Positions 20,569 to 30,342 are shown, numbered from the stretch's first letter. The stretch is DNA of 64,000 bases from Salinisphaera shabanensis E1L3A (GCF_000215955.2 NZ_AFNV02000025.1:1-64000), one strand, 5' to 3'. Translations and numbers: made by a program. Notes: a model not told the origin generated them from the letters alone.

Positions 20569-20622
20569 GCCTTCGCGACTGCATGACAGTTGCGAAGGCC
20601 CGTGCGCCAGCCTAATCTGGCG
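20569..20622 (+). other. Tandem RNA hairpins between mreB and mreC
   Basis: The first hairpin has a 13-bp stem with one G-U pair (20569-20581 with 20587-20599) and the loop CATGA. The second has CGCCAG (20605-20610) paired with CTGGCG (20617-20622) across a six-base loop. Neither is followed by a T-run. They may stabilise the mreB message or reduce read-through into mreC, whose product is needed in smaller amounts. Confidence 0.5.
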
Positions 20623-20661
20623 TGATCATTACGGTTTATTCCACGGTTTCAGGGGCGTTGA

Positions 20662-21585
20662 GTGCGCGGACTCGCCGAGGACGACAAATCATCGTTGCTG
20701 GGTCGCCGCATTACGCCGGGCCTTCGAATCGTCGCGATCGTGGTCATCTCGGTTATCCTGATGATGGTCGATCACGCGAGCACGTCGCTCACGCCGATTC
20801 GAAGCACGCTCGCGGTCGCTACCCAGCCTATTCAGATGATCGCCGAAATCCCCGGCGAAGTCGCGCATTACATGGGGCGCTACTTCGATCGCGGCCAGCT
20901 CATTTCCGATAACGAAGCGCTGGAACAGAAAGTGCTGCTTCTGCAGGCGCGCCTGCAGCGTCTGGCCTCGCTACAGGCGGAAAACGAGCGCATCCGCGCC
21001 CTTCTCGCTTCGGCCAGTTCGCTGGACCAGAACGTGCTCATCGCGCGCATCCTTTCGGTCAGCCCCGACCCGTACCGCCACTACATCAAGCTCAACAAGG
21101 GCTCGACCGATGGCGTATTTGTCGGCCAGGCACTGGTCGATGCCAACGGCATCATGGGTCAGGTGACCGACGTCACGCCCATGGGTTCACGTGCGATTTT
21201 GATCACCGATGCCAATCACGGTATTCCGGTGGAGATCAACCGTACCGGTTTGCAGACGATCGCCCAGGGCAGCGGCAAGACCAACGAGCTGCGGCTGCCG
21301 TTTCTCGCCAACAACTCCGATATCCAGATCGGCGATCTGCTGGTGACATCGGGCTTGGGCGGGCGTTATCCATCCGGCTATCCGGTCGCCGAGGTCACGA
21401 GCGTGGTTCACCAGCCGGGCGACGAGTTTCTCGACGTGGTAGCAAGCCCGACCGCGCATCTCAATCGCGGTCGTGAAGTACTGCTGGTCTGGACCGACAA
21501 CACGATCGAGCCGGTCGCCGAGGCGCAAGCCGAGGGCGCAGCCGAAGTCGAGGGCGATGCACGCGGCGATACGCCGGCTCCATGA
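20662..21585 (+). CDS. mreC: Rod shape-determining protein MreC
   Basis: MreC is a bitopic inner-membrane protein whose periplasmic beta domains activate the PBP2-RodA synthase. The 307-residue product has one transmembrane helix (about residues 23-40) and a coiled coil (about 80-115, LEQKVLLLQARLQRLASLQAENERI split by heptads). The two beta-barrel domains include VDANGIMGQV and the LVTSGLGGRYPSGYPV signature. The C-terminal tail is acidic and alanine-rich. The start is a GTG; the end overlaps mreD by four bases. Confidence 0.95.
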   Translation: MRGLAEDDKSSLLGRRITPGLRIVAIVVISVILMMVDHASTSLTPIRSTLAVATQPIQMIAEIPGEVAHYMGRYFDRGQLISDNEALEQKVLLLQARLQRLASLQAENERIRALLASASSLDQNVLIARILSVSPDPYRHYIKLNKGSTDGVFVGQALVDANGIMGQVTDVTPMGSRAILITDANHGIPVEINRTGLQTIAQGSGKTNELRLPFLANNSDIQIGDLLVTSGLGGRYPSGYPVAEVTSVVHQPGDEFLDVVASPTAHLNRGREVLLVWTDNTIEPVAEAQAEGAAEVEGDARGDTPAP

Positions 21586-22067
21586 TTATCGAGCGCCGCG
21601 TCAGCGGCCTGCTGATCCTCGCCACGCTGGGCGGCGCGCTGTTTCTGGCATTGCTGCCATTGCCGGACGCACTGTCGGCCATACGCCCCGCTATCTATCC
21701 GGCCACGGTGCTTTTCTGGGTACTGATGCAACCGGCAAGCTTTGGGCTTCTGGCCGCCTGGGCATGCGGTATCCTGATCGATGTCATCTACGGTACGCCG
21801 CTGGGCGAGCACGGCCTGGCGCTGGCGATCGCGGGTTATGCGGTCATTCGCATGCGCGAACTCCTGTGGACGCTGCCGATCTGGCAACAAGGCATCCTGC
21901 TGCTGCCGGTATTCATATTGTATGAATTCGCGCTGTTCTGGATCGACGGTGTGGCCGGGGCCGAGGTCAACCAGTGGTGGCGCTGGCTGCCGGTGGCGAC
22001 AACGACTGTCGTATGGCCGTTCTGGGCCTCGTTTCTGGAACGCATCGCCGAATTAGAGGTCGGATAG
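21582..22067 (+). CDS. mreD: Rod shape-determining protein MreD
   Basis: MreD is a polytopic inner-membrane component of the elongasome. The 161-residue product is almost entirely hydrophobic with about five or six predicted helices. It has the family-typical GLLAAWACGILIDVIYGTPLG segment (split here as a helix ending in DVIYGTPLGEHGL). It starts in ATGA at the mreC stop. The end of mreD is followed by 176 bases before mrdA. Confidence 0.92.
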   Translation: MIIERRVSGLLILATLGGALFLALLPLPDALSAIRPAIYPATVLFWVLMQPASFGLLAAWACGILIDVIYGTPLGEHGLALAIAGYAVIRMRELLWTLPIWQQGILLLPVFILYEFALFWIDGVAGAEVNQWWRWLPVATTTVVWPFWASFLERIAELEVG

Positions 22068-22243
22068 CCCAGGGAATTCAAGATATTCGCGATAACCGCC
22101 GAGCGCACTGGATGATGCGCCGCATGGCGGGCTCCAGTGGCGGCACGCGCGTGTTTTAGCCACACGATCGCGCCGCGGTGCGTCGCACCATACGTCAGTA
22201 CATCAATACAGGCCCTTGGGGGCACGGGAGTTATTCACGCCGC

Positions 22244-24127
22244 ATGGTCTCTGACAATGCCATCAAGAACCATGCCGCCGAACGGCGCATGTTTTTGCTG
22301 CGCACCGCGGTCGCGGGTGCGGTGGTGACAGTGCTCGTGGGCGTACTGGTCTTTCGCGTGGGTTTTCTTCAGGTATTGCGTCACGGCTACTACGAAACCC
22401 GGTCGCAGGATAACCGCATGCGGGTGCAGGTCATGCCGCCGGTACGCGGGCTGATCTATGACCGCAACGGCGTAGTGCTTGCAGATAACCTGCCGGCCTA
22501 TCGACTCGAAATCGTGCCCGAACAAGTCGACAACGTGGACGCCACGCTCGATCGCCTGTCGCGCATCGTGGAAATACGCAATGCCGATCGACAACGCTTT
22601 CGTGACCGCGTGGCCAAGACGCCACGTTTTCGCGGCGTGCCGATTCGACTCAACCTGAGCCAGCGCGAAGTGGCACGTTTCGAAGTCAACCGCGGCGACT
22701 TTCCCGGCGTGGAAATCCGCGCGGGCCTGACCCGGCATTACCCGCTGGGTGATGTCGCGGCCCATCTGGTCGGCTATGTCGGCGGTATTACGTTGCAGGA
22801 TTTGCGCCGCGTGGACGAAAAACGCTATCGCGGCTCCAACCACATCGGCAAGTCGGGGGTCGAATACAGCTACGAATCACGCCTGCACGGCGAACCCGGC
22901 TCGCGCGTGGTCGAAACCAATGCCAGCGGTCGTGCCCTGCGCGAGCTGGAAATGCATCGCCCCGTGGCCGGTGAAAGCCTCTTTCTGACCATCGACTCGC
23001 GCCTGCAGCGCGCCGCCTACGAAGCACTGGGCGATCAGGACGGCGCGGTCGTGGCGATCGACCCGAAAACCGGCGGTCTGCTCGCCCTCGTTTCCAAGCC
23101 CAGCTACAACCCGGATCTGTTCGTCGATGGCATCAGCCACTTGAACTATAAAAAACTGATCTCGGACCCGCACAAGCCACTGTTCAATCGCGCGCTGCAA
23201 GGCCAGTATCCGCCCGGCTCGACGGTGAAGCCGGTCATGGCGCTTGCCGGGCTCGAAACCGATCAGATCGCGGCCGACAAACAGGTGTGGTGCCCCGGCT
23301 ATATCACACTGCCCGGTAGCAACCATCGCTATCGCGACTGGAAGCGCTCGGGCCATGGCTGGGTCGATATGCCCGAGGCGATCTATCGCTCCTCGGACGT
23401 GTATTTCTACAAGCTCGGCCTGAAGCTCGGTATCGACAATATCCACCGCTATGGCGATCTGTTCGGGCTGGGTTCACGCACCGGCATCGACCTGCCGCGA
23501 GAGAATTCCGGCATCATGCCCTCACGCGCCTGGAAGAACGGCACCCGCAACCAGCCGTGGTTTCCTGGCGAAACGCTCAATACGATCATCGGTCAGGGCT
23601 TCATGACGACGACGCCGCTGCAGCTCGCGCAGATGACCAGCCGTATCGCCGAACGCGGCGGCGGCTATCAACCCCATGTGCTGCGCGGCTGGCGCAACCC
23701 GCTCGATGGCAACATCCAGCAAACCAAACCCACCCAGCTGCGCCCCATCCAGCTCAACGATCCGTCGCACTGGGATGTGGTCATCAGCGGCATGCAACAG
23801 GTAATCACCAACCCGCGCGGCACCGCTCATTACTACGTCGGCCAGAACCTCGACTACACGATCGCGGGCAAATCCGGCTCTGCCCAGGTGACCAAGCTTG
23901 CCCAGAATCAGGCCGCGCCCGATCTGGAGGATGTCGAGCACCAGTTTCGTGATCACGCCTTGTTCATCGCGTTTGCGCCGATCGCCGATCCCGAGATCGC
24001 GGTGGCCGTGCTCGTGGAGCACGGCGGTGGCGGCTCGAGCGTGGCCGGCCCGGTCGCTCGCAAGGTCATCGATGCGTTTCGTAGTCAGCCGCCCGTACTG
24101 CAGGCTTCGACAGGGATGGGCCGATGA
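22244..24127 (+). CDS. mrdA: Penicillin-binding protein 2 (peptidoglycan transpeptidase)
   Basis: PBP2 cross-links peptidoglycan during elongation together with RodA. From the ATG at 22244 the product is 627 residues. It has a cytoplasmic tail, one membrane helix (about residues 20-40), the pedestal domain with RGLIYDRNG, and the transpeptidase domain. The active-site serine is Ser326 in YPPGSTVKP; the other motifs are SSD and KSG (GKSGSAQV). A GTG at 22178 in frame would add 22 residues without family similarity. GGGAG stands 13 bases before the chosen ATG, a slightly long spacing. rodA overlaps the end by four bases. Confidence 0.96.
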   Translation: MVSDNAIKNHAAERRMFLLRTAVAGAVVTVLVGVLVFRVGFLQVLRHGYYETRSQDNRMRVQVMPPVRGLIYDRNGVVLADNLPAYRLEIVPEQVDNVDATLDRLSRIVEIRNADRQRFRDRVAKTPRFRGVPIRLNLSQREVARFEVNRGDFPGVEIRAGLTRHYPLGDVAAHLVGYVGGITLQDLRRVDEKRYRGSNHIGKSGVEYSYESRLHGEPGSRVVETNASGRALRELEMHRPVAGESLFLTIDSRLQRAAYEALGDQDGAVVAIDPKTGGLLALVSKPSYNPDLFVDGISHLNYKKLISDPHKPLFNRALQGQYPPGSTVKPVMALAGLETDQIAADKQVWCPGYITLPGSNHRYRDWKRSGHGWVDMPEAIYRSSDVYFYKLGLKLGIDNIHRYGDLFGLGSRTGIDLPRENSGIMPSRAWKNGTRNQPWFPGETLNTIIGQGFMTTTPLQLAQMTSRIAERGGGYQPHVLRGWRNPLDGNIQQTKPTQLRPIQLNDPSHWDVVISGMQQVITNPRGTAHYYVGQNLDYTIAGKSGSAQVTKLAQNQAAPDLEDVEHQFRDHALFIAFAPIADPEIAVAVLVEHGGGGSSVAGPVARKVIDAFRSQPPVLQASTGMGR

Positions 24128-25242
24128 GCGCGAACGCCACCAACGCGCCGTCGACGCTTTCCGAATGGCTGGTCTATTGGCGTATCGACCTGCAATTGCT
24201 GGTGGCCTTGGCCTGCTGCGCCGGCCTGGGTCTGTTCGTACTCTATAGCGCGTCCGGTCAATCAAGTACGGTCGTGATCAACCAGGCCATTCGCCTGGGC
24301 ATCGGTCTGCTCGGCATGCTGGTCGTGGCCCAGATTCCGCCCGAGTGGTTCCGCGTGGCCGCCCCCTGGGTGTTCGGTTTCGGCGTATTGCTGCTGGTAC
24401 TTGTGGTGCTGCTGGGCGATACAGCGATGGGCGCGCGCCGCTGGCTGGATCTGGGCGTCGTGCGTTTTCAGCCGTCCGAGCTGATGAAACTCGCGGCCCC
24501 GCTTACCGTCGCTGCCTATTTTCGCGACCGCAGCCTGCCGCCCAACCTCAAGGACGTGGGCGTGGGCGCACTGCTCATTGCCGTGCCAGTACTGTTGGTC
24601 GCCGATCAACCCGATCTGGGTACGGCCTTGCTGATCGCCGCCGCCGGCAGCTTCGCGCTTTATTTCGCCGGCCTGCGCTGGCGCATTATCTTGCTGCTCG
24701 TGCTCATTGCTGCCGCCGCCGCGCCGATGCTCTGGTACAACATGCACGAGTACCAGCAGGAACGCGTGCTCACCTTTCTCAACCCGGCACGTGATCCCAC
24801 GGGCGCGGGCTATCACATATCGCAGTCGAAGATTGCCATCGGCTCGGGCGGGCTGTTCGGCAAAGGCTGGCTCAATGGCAGCCAGGCGCATCTGAATTTC
24901 CTGCCGGAATCGGATACCGATTTCGTATTCGCCGTGTTCGCCGAAGAAACGGGGCTGTTCGGCGTGATGGCGCTGCTGGCCCTGTATTGCTTCATCGTGG
25001 CACGCGGGCTGTATATCGCCTTGAAAAGCCAGGATACGTTTCAGCGCCTGGCCGCGGGCAGCCTGAGCCTGACATTCTTCATCTATGTATTCGTCAATAT
25101 CGGCATGGTCGCCGGGCTTTTACCCGTCGTGGGCGTGCCGCTACCGCTGATCAGCTATGGCGGTACCTCCATGGTGATCCTGCTGGCTTCGTTCGGCATT
25201 CTCATGTCTATCCATACCCATCGGAAACTGCTCGCCACATGA
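24124..25242 (+). CDS. rodA: Peptidoglycan glycosyltransferase RodA
   Basis: RodA is the SEDS-family polymerase that extends glycan strands from lipid II, working with PBP2. The 372-residue product has about ten transmembrane helices. Recognisable SEDS segments include LGDTAMGARRWLDLG, FQPSELMKL, ADQPDLGTALL, GSGGLFGKGWLNGSQ, LPESDTDFVFAVFAEE and the C-terminal LPLISYGGTSM. The start and the stop each overlap the neighbouring gene through ATGA, so mrdA, rodA, mltB and rlpA form one translationally coupled chain. Confidence 0.97.
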   Translation: MSANATNAPSTLSEWLVYWRIDLQLLVALACCAGLGLFVLYSASGQSSTVVINQAIRLGIGLLGMLVVAQIPPEWFRVAAPWVFGFGVLLLVLVVLLGDTAMGARRWLDLGVVRFQPSELMKLAAPLTVAAYFRDRSLPPNLKDVGVGALLIAVPVLLVADQPDLGTALLIAAAGSFALYFAGLRWRIILLLVLIAAAAAPMLWYNMHEYQQERVLTFLNPARDPTGAGYHISQSKIAIGSGGLFGKGWLNGSQAHLNFLPESDTDFVFAVFAEETGLFGVMALLALYCFIVARGLYIALKSQDTFQRLAAGSLSLTFFIYVFVNIGMVAGLLPVVGVPLPLISYGGTSMVILLASFGILMSIHTHRKLLAT

Positions 25243-26258
25243 CAAGATCCCTATCTCTGCTCGCTCTGGCGCTGACCTGCGTACCCATGATCGCAACGGC
25301 TGCGACCGGCAACTATGCCGAACGACCCGAAGGCAAGGCCCTGCTCGAGCGCCTGCAAAAGACCGACGGTGTGGATATCGATGCCGCTCGTGCGCTGCTC
25401 GAAGACGCCGAATACCAGCCCAAGATCGTGGCCACGATGCGCAAGCCCGCCGAGCGCACGCTGACCTGGGCCGATTACCGACCGATCTTTTTGCAGGCCG
25501 AGCGCGCGCGTAAGGGCGCGGCCTATATCGAAGAACACCGTGCGCTGTTCGACGGCGCCGAAGTCGAGTACGGCGTACCGGCCAACATTATTGCCGCGAT
25601 TATCGGCGTGGAAACCAAATACGGCGCCTTCATCGGCCGCGATCGGGTGCTCGACGCCCTGGCGACGCTCGGCTTCGACTATCCCGAGCGCGCCGATTAC
25701 TTCATCAAGGAACTCGAAAACTTCGTCGTGCTCTGCGTGGAGGAAGATCTCGCCTGCGATCGCGAAATCGGCTCCTATGCCGGCGCAATGGGTCTGCCCC
25801 AGTTCATGCCGTCGAGCTATCGCGCCTACGCGGTGGACGGCAACGACAACGGCAAGCGCGACCTGTGGGAAGAGCCGGCCGACATCATCTACTCCGTCGC
25901 CAACTATCTGGCCGAGCACGGCTGGCAACGTGATGCGCGGGTTGCCCTGCCGGCCTGGATCGGCGACGGTGAAAATCTCGACGCCATCGAACGCAGCAGC
26001 CGTAAACCCGCCTATCGTTGGGACGCGCTCGACCGCCTGGGTGTACGCGTGGACGACCCGCCGCCGAACGATGCTCAGGTCGGACTGCTGCAGTTCGAAG
26101 GCGCGCACGGCACGGAATACTGGCTCGGACTGAACAACTTTTTCGTGATCACCACCTACAATCACAGCCCGCTCTACGCCATGGCCGTCTATCAGCTCGG
26201 CCAGGAAATCGCCTATGCCCGCCAGAACGCCGCAAAAGGCGGCGACCCGGCGCGATGA
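25239..26258 (+). CDS. mltB: Lytic murein transglycosylase B
   Basis: MltB cleaves the MurNAc-GlcNAc bond and leaves 1,6-anhydroMurNAc ends. The 339-residue precursor has a signal peptide; no convincing lipobox is seen, unlike E. coli MltB, so it may be soluble in the periplasm. The catalytic glutamate is Glu125 in IIGVETKYG. SLT_2 family blocks GAMGLPQFMPSSY, DNNGKRDLW-like (NDNGKRDLWEE) and TTYNHSPLYAMAVYQL follow. It starts within the rodA stop codon. Confidence 0.94.
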   Translation: MTRSLSLLALALTCVPMIATAATGNYAERPEGKALLERLQKTDGVDIDAARALLEDAEYQPKIVATMRKPAERTLTWADYRPIFLQAERARKGAAYIEEHRALFDGAEVEYGVPANIIAAIIGVETKYGAFIGRDRVLDALATLGFDYPERADYFIKELENFVVLCVEEDLACDREIGSYAGAMGLPQFMPSSYRAYAVDGNDNGKRDLWEEPADIIYSVANYLAEHGWQRDARVALPAWIGDGENLDAIERSSRKPAYRWDALDRLGVRVDDPPPNDAQVGLLQFEGAHGTEYWLGLNNFFVITTYNHSPLYAMAVYQLGQEIAYARQNAAKGGDPAR

Positions 26259-27277
26259 GCAGTATGCGACGCACGCTGGCGCTGGCCGGTCTGACGCTAA
26301 TCGTGGCCGGGTGCGCGAGTCAGCCGCGCAGCACCAGTTCGAGCGGCAGTGCGCCGTCGCCCCAGGCGAGCAAGGGCGGCGGTTATTACCAGAACGACGG
26401 CCCGCCCGACGACGAAAATATCGATCTGGCATCGATTCCGGATGCGATACCGCGTGACGAGCCTTATTCGCGCTACGGCAACCCGGCGAGCTACGAAGCC
26501 CTGGGCAAGACCTACTACGTGCTGCCGAGCGCGGCCGGTTTCACCCAGACCGGGCGGGCCAGCTGGTATGGCAAGCAGTTCCACGGCCGGCGCACCTCCA
26601 GTGGCGAACCGTACAACATGTTCAAGATGACGGCGGCCCACAAGCGCCTGCCGATTCCCAGCTATGTGCGCGTGACCAACTTGGATACGGGCAAGCAGGT
26701 AATCGTGCGCGTCAACGACCGCGGCCCCTTTCACGACGGCCGGATTATCGATCTGTCCTATGTCGCCGCGCGCCGGCTTGATGTGGTCGCGCATGGTAGC
26801 GTGCCGGTTCGTATCGAAACCGTCACCCCGGCCAGCCTGAAGGCCGAACAGCGTGCCGCGGGTCGCACCACGCAAAGCGCCGCTGCCAAGCCACCGCTGC
26901 GCCGCGAAACACAGCGCGCGGCGAGCCCGCCCGGCCCAGCATCACCCGCCGCGCCGGCGGCGTCGACGGCGAATTCGCCCGGTCGCGCGATCAAGGTGGC
27001 CAACCGCACGCATTCGGCGCCGACGAGCGCCGCCGCGACAAGCGCCGAGGGTACGCTCTACTTGCAGACCGGCGCATTCGGCAACCCCACCAACGCACAA
27101 CGTCTGCACCGACGTTTGCAGAATGCGGGCTTCCAGCGGGTCAACGTGGTGGAGTCAGGCGGCGCCACACCTATCTACCGCGTCCAGCTCGGCCCCTACC
27201 CGAATGAACGCAGTCGTGCCCTCAATCGCCAGATTCTGCGCGAGCAGGGATTTTCTGCCGAAGAAGTCGATCGTTAG
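26255..27277 (+). CDS. rlpA: Septal ring lytic transglycosylase lipoprotein RlpA
   Basis: RlpA acts on glycan strands that lack stem peptides, in the envelope and at the septum. The 340-residue precursor has a lipobox with Cys20 (VAGC). A low-complexity stretch leads to the double-psi beta-barrel domain (about residues 100-195; GRASWYGKQFHGRRTSSGE and VRVNDRGPFHDGRIIDLS). An alanine-proline linker and a C-terminal SPOR domain (about 265-340; YLQTGAF, VQLGPY) for denuded glycan binding follow. It begins within the mltB stop codon. Confidence 0.95.
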   Translation: MSSMRRTLALAGLTLIVAGCASQPRSTSSSGSAPSPQASKGGGYYQNDGPPDDENIDLASIPDAIPRDEPYSRYGNPASYEALGKTYYVLPSAAGFTQTGRASWYGKQFHGRRTSSGEPYNMFKMTAAHKRLPIPSYVRVTNLDTGKQVIVRVNDRGPFHDGRIIDLSYVAARRLDVVAHGSVPVRIETVTPASLKAEQRAAGRTTQSAAAKPPLRRETQRAASPPGPASPAAPAASTANSPGRAIKVANRTHSAPTSAAATSAEGTLYLQTGAFGNPTNAQRLHRRLQNAGFQRVNVVESGGATPIYRVQLGPYPNERSRALNRQILREQGFSAEEVDR

Positions 27278-27352
27278 CCCGAAACCGCATCGAAGCGCTA
27301 AACTGCCGCGCTTCGGGATTGCCCTTGTTTATCCGTTAAAGAGCCGAAGTCG

Positions 27353-28498
27353 ATGAGCCACGCGAAACGCCTGCTTTATCTTGTTTTCCTTTTCATGGTT
27401 ACGGCCAGCGCGTTTGCCAAACCGCTGCCGATTCCGGAACCCCCGAGCCTGGACGCGCGCAGCTATATCCTTCTCGACTTCGACTCGGGCCAAGTGCTTG
27501 CGGCCAAGAACGCCGAGCAACGCGTCGAACCGGCGAGCATCACCAAGCTGATGACGACCTATATCGTCTTCGACGAGCTCAAGAAGGGCAATATTTCGCC
27601 GGACGACAAGGTCACCATCAGCGAAAAAGCCTGGCGCATGGGCGGCTCGAAGATGTTCATCGAAGTGGGCACCCAGGTATCCGTGGATGATCTGTTGCAT
27701 GGCATGGTCACGGCCTCCGGCAACGACGCCACTGTGGCGCTGGCCGAATACGTCGCCGGCACGGAATCCACGTTCGCGGACTACATGAACCAGTACGGCC
27801 GCGAAATCGGGCTGGAGAACAGCCATTTCGTGGATGCCAGCGGCTGGCCGCATGAAAACCACTATATGTCGGCGCACGACATTGCCCGCCTGCTCGGCGC
27901 GATCATTCGCGACTTCCCCGAGCTGTATCAGCAGTACTTCAACGAAAAGAAGTTCACCTACAACGGCATCGAGCAATACAACCGCAATTCCCTGCTGTGG
28001 TCCGACGAGAGCGTCGACGGCGGCAAGACCGGGCATACCGAAGCGGCCGGTTATTGTCTGTCTGCCTCGGCCAAGCGTGACGGCATGCGCACGATTGCCG
28101 TGGTGACCGGCACCAATTCCAATAATGCGCGCAAATCCCAGACCGCGGCCCTGATCAACTACGGATTCCGCTTCTACGAAAGCGGCCATCTGTTCGACGC
28201 CGGCAAGGAGATTGCCGAAGTCCGCGTATGGAAAGGCGACGACACCATGCTGCCGGTCGTGGCCAAGGGCGCGGTCGATGTCGCATTCCCACGCGGCCAG
28301 CGCGATGCGTTGACCACCAGCGCCGAGCTGCCATCCACGTTGCTGGCGCCGATCAAGAAAGGCGAACGCCTGGGCACGCTAGAAATCAAGTACGACACGA
28401 AGACGCTGGCCCAGGTCCCGCTGTTCGCCGGCAAGGATATCGAACGGGGCGGCATCTTCCGCCAGCTCACCGACGAAGTGATGATGATGTTCGAATAA
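27353..28498 (+). CDS. dacC: D-alanyl-D-alanine carboxypeptidase (PBP5/6 type)
   Basis: This enzyme removes the terminal D-Ala from pentapeptide stems and so limits cross-linking. The 381-residue precursor has a signal peptide (to about residue 22). The SxxK motif is Ser62-Lys65 (ASITKLM), SGN is at 122-124 and the KTG box is at Lys225. A C-terminal PBP5 beta domain and a short amphipathic helix (RQLTDEVMMMF) for membrane attachment complete the protein. Position after rlpA and before ybeD-lipB matches the Pseudomonas gene order. The dacA/dacC symbol choice is arbitrary. Confidence 0.95.
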   Translation: MSHAKRLLYLVFLFMVTASAFAKPLPIPEPPSLDARSYILLDFDSGQVLAAKNAEQRVEPASITKLMTTYIVFDELKKGNISPDDKVTISEKAWRMGGSKMFIEVGTQVSVDDLLHGMVTASGNDATVALAEYVAGTESTFADYMNQYGREIGLENSHFVDASGWPHENHYMSAHDIARLLGAIIRDFPELYQQYFNEKKFTYNGIEQYNRNSLLWSDESVDGGKTGHTEAAGYCLSASAKRDGMRTIAVVTGTNSNNARKSQTAALINYGFRFYESGHLFDAGKEIAEVRVWKGDDTMLPVVAKGAVDVAFPRGQRDALTTSAELPSTLLAPIKKGERLGTLEIKYDTKTLAQVPLFAGKDIERGGIFRQLTDEVMMMFE

Positions 28499-28579
28499 CG
28501 GACAAGGCCGCGCCCGGCACCTGGCCGGCGCGGCCGTCTGCCGTTGCCCAACCGCTATGACGACCCGCGAGCCGCACCC

Positions 28580-29425
28580 ATGAAAACTGCTTTCGTTAAC
28601 GGCGAGTTTCTGCCGCTCGAAAACGCGCGCGTATCGGTGCTCGACCGGGGCTTTCTATTTTCCGATAGCGTCTACGAAGTAGTGCCGTTCTATGCCGGGC
28701 GCGGCTTTCGTCTCAACGCCCATCTGGAGCGCCTGGAACGCAGCCTGGCCCTGCTGCGTATCGTCAATCCATACGAACGTACGCGTTGGCATGAAATCAT
28801 CGCCGAACTGATTGAGGCCAACGGCGGCGGCGACCTGGCGCTTTATATTCAGGTCACTCGCGGCGCACCAGAGCGGCGCGATCACCGGATTCCCGAAGAT
28901 ATTGAGCCGACCGTGGTCGCGTTCTGCCAAAGCCGTGCCCCGGTCGATCCTGCGGTATTGGAACAAGGCATTGCGGCCATCACCCACGAAGACACGCGCT
29001 GGCGTTATTGCACGATCAAATCGACCTCGTTGCTGGCCAACGTGTTGGCGGCCGATGACGCACGCAGCCGCGGCGCAAGCGAAGCGCTAATGGTGCGCGA
29101 CGGCGCGGTACAGGAAGGCACGTCATCGAACGTGTTCGCCGTGATCGATCGCCGGCTTGTCACCCCTGCGCTACGGGATACTATTTTGCCCGGCATCACG
29201 CGTGCCGCCGTGCTCGAACTCGCAGAGCGCGACGTTATCGATCACGCCGAAATCGAGACGCTGTCGCCTGCCGCGCTGCGCAGCGCCAGTGAGATCTGGG
29301 TGACGTCGTCGATTCGCGAAATCTTCCCGGTCACAACGCTCGACGGCGAAACCGTGGGTACCGGCAAACCGGGCCCGGTCTGGACGCGTATGCAGACAGC
29401 GCTGCAAGCTATGGCCCATGACTAA
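28580..29425 (+). CDS. Class IV aminotransferase, D-amino-acid aminotransferase-like
   Basis: This is a PLP enzyme of the fold-type IV family, probably D-alanine aminotransferase or a related enzyme such as aminodeoxychorismate lyase. The 281-residue product has the conserved VLDRGFLFSDSVYE segment, Lys147 for PLP (TIKSTSLLANVLA), a glutamate-bearing QEGTSSNVF phosphate loop and PGITR. D-amino-acid transaminases sit at this spot between dacC and ybeD in several gammaproteobacteria; D-Ala released by DacC would be a sensible substrate (inference). The 3' end overlaps ybeD by eight bases. Confidence 0.88.
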   Translation: MKTAFVNGEFLPLENARVSVLDRGFLFSDSVYEVVPFYAGRGFRLNAHLERLERSLALLRIVNPYERTRWHEIIAELIEANGGGDLALYIQVTRGAPERRDHRIPEDIEPTVVAFCQSRAPVDPAVLEQGIAAITHEDTRWRYCTIKSTSLLANVLAADDARSRGASEALMVRDGAVQEGTSSNVFAVIDRRLVTPALRDTILPGITRAAVLELAERDVIDHAEIETLSPAALRSASEIWVTSSIREIFPVTTLDGETVGTGKPGPVWTRMQTALQAMAHD

Positions 29426-29684
29426 GCAAGAAACACTACTCGAATTCCCCTGTGAGTTCCCTATCAAGGCGTTCGGCAAGCATGCCGGCGATTTCGAGGA
29501 ACATATCTATACGCTGATCAAACAGCATGTGCCGGAACTCGAACGCAGTGCCATCACCGCACGCGACAGCCGTGGCGGCAAGTATCTGGCCGTGACCGCG
29601 AACATCACCGCGCGCAGCCAGGCGCAGCTCGACGCGATCTACGGCGATCTGAGCGATGACGACAGCGTGTTGATGGCGCTCTAG
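29418..29684 (+). CDS. ybeD: YbeD/DUF493 family protein
   Basis: This is a small cytoplasmic ferredoxin-like-fold protein, usually encoded just before lipB, of unproven function. The 88-residue product has the family features [14 protein letters not shown], an extended helix, [13 protein letters not shown] and the acidic DDDSVLMAL ending. It overlaps the aminotransferase gene and ends one base before the lipB ATG. Confidence 0.92.
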   Translation: MTKQETLLEFPCEFPIKAFGKHAGDFEEHIYTLIKQHVPELERSAITARDSRGGKYLAVTANITARSQAQLDAIYGDLSDDDSVLMAL

Positions 29685-29685
29685 C

Positions 29686-30342
29686 ATGGCCACGCCGGTT
29701 ATCGATATCACGCGCTTTGACTGGACGCCCCAGCCCTACGAGCCGATCTGGCGGGCGATGCAGGACTTCGCCGACACGCGCGACGACAACACCGATGATG
29801 CGCTCTGGCTGCTTAATCACACGCCGGTCTTCACGCAGGGCAAGAACGGGCGCGCCGAACACGTGCTCGCGCCCGGCGATATTCCAGTCATTCCGATCGA
29901 CCGTGGCGGCCAGATCACCTATCACGGCCCGGGCCAGATCATGGCCTATGTGATGGTGGACCTACGACGGCTGGGTATCGGCATCCGCAGCCTGGTCACC
30001 GCACTCGAGCAGGCCATGGTGGGTACGCTCGCCGGCTATGGCATCGAAGCCTTCGCCAAACCCGACGCGCCAGGCGTTTATGTGGGCGCGGCCAAGATCG
30101 GTTCGATTGGCCTACGCGTACGCCGTGGCACCAGTTATCACGGCCTTGCGCTGAACGTGGATATGGACCTCGAACCCTTCTCGCGTATCGATCCCTGTGG
30201 CTATCACGGCCTGGCCATGACCCAGGTTTCGGATCTCGGCGGGCCCTCATCGCTGGACGTTGTGGCAAACGATCTGAGCGTCCAGCTGTGCCGAACGCTC
30301 AAAGTTAGTGCGACAGGCAGTCTCGGCGCCATGCCGATCTGA
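29686..30342 (+). CDS. lipB: Octanoyl-[ACP]:protein octanoyltransferase
   Basis: LipB transfers octanoyl from acyl carrier protein to lipoyl domains, the first step of lipoate synthesis. The 218-residue product has [12 protein letters not shown], the catalytic Lys137 (GAAKIGSIG) and Cys171 (DPCGY), and the YHGLALNV block. The radical-SAM partner lipA, normally next in this gene order, is not here: the mla operon follows after 33 bases. Confidence 0.95.
   Translation: MATPVIDITRFDWTPQPYEPIWRAMQDFADTRDDNTDDALWLLNHTPVFTQGKNGRAEHVLAPGDIPVIPIDRGGQITYHGPGQIMAYVMVDLRRLGIGIRSLVTALEQAMVGTLAGYGIEAFAKPDAPGVYVGAAKIGSIGLRVRRGTSYHGLALNVDMDLEPFSRIDPCGYHGLAMTQVSDLGGPSSLDVVANDLSVQLCRTLKVSATGSLGAMPI

Noticed and set aside
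27278-27352. Hairpin CGAAGCG/CGCTTCG between rlpA and dacC as a terminator
   Set aside because: The stem is followed by GGGATTGCCC rather than a T-run, and the genes seem to belong to one envelope block.
28506-28535. Perfect 9-bp GC hairpin (GGCCGCGCC/GGCGCGGCC) after dacC as a terminator
   Set aside because: No T-run follows, so it does not meet the intrinsic terminator pattern; it may still be an RNA-stabilising hairpin.
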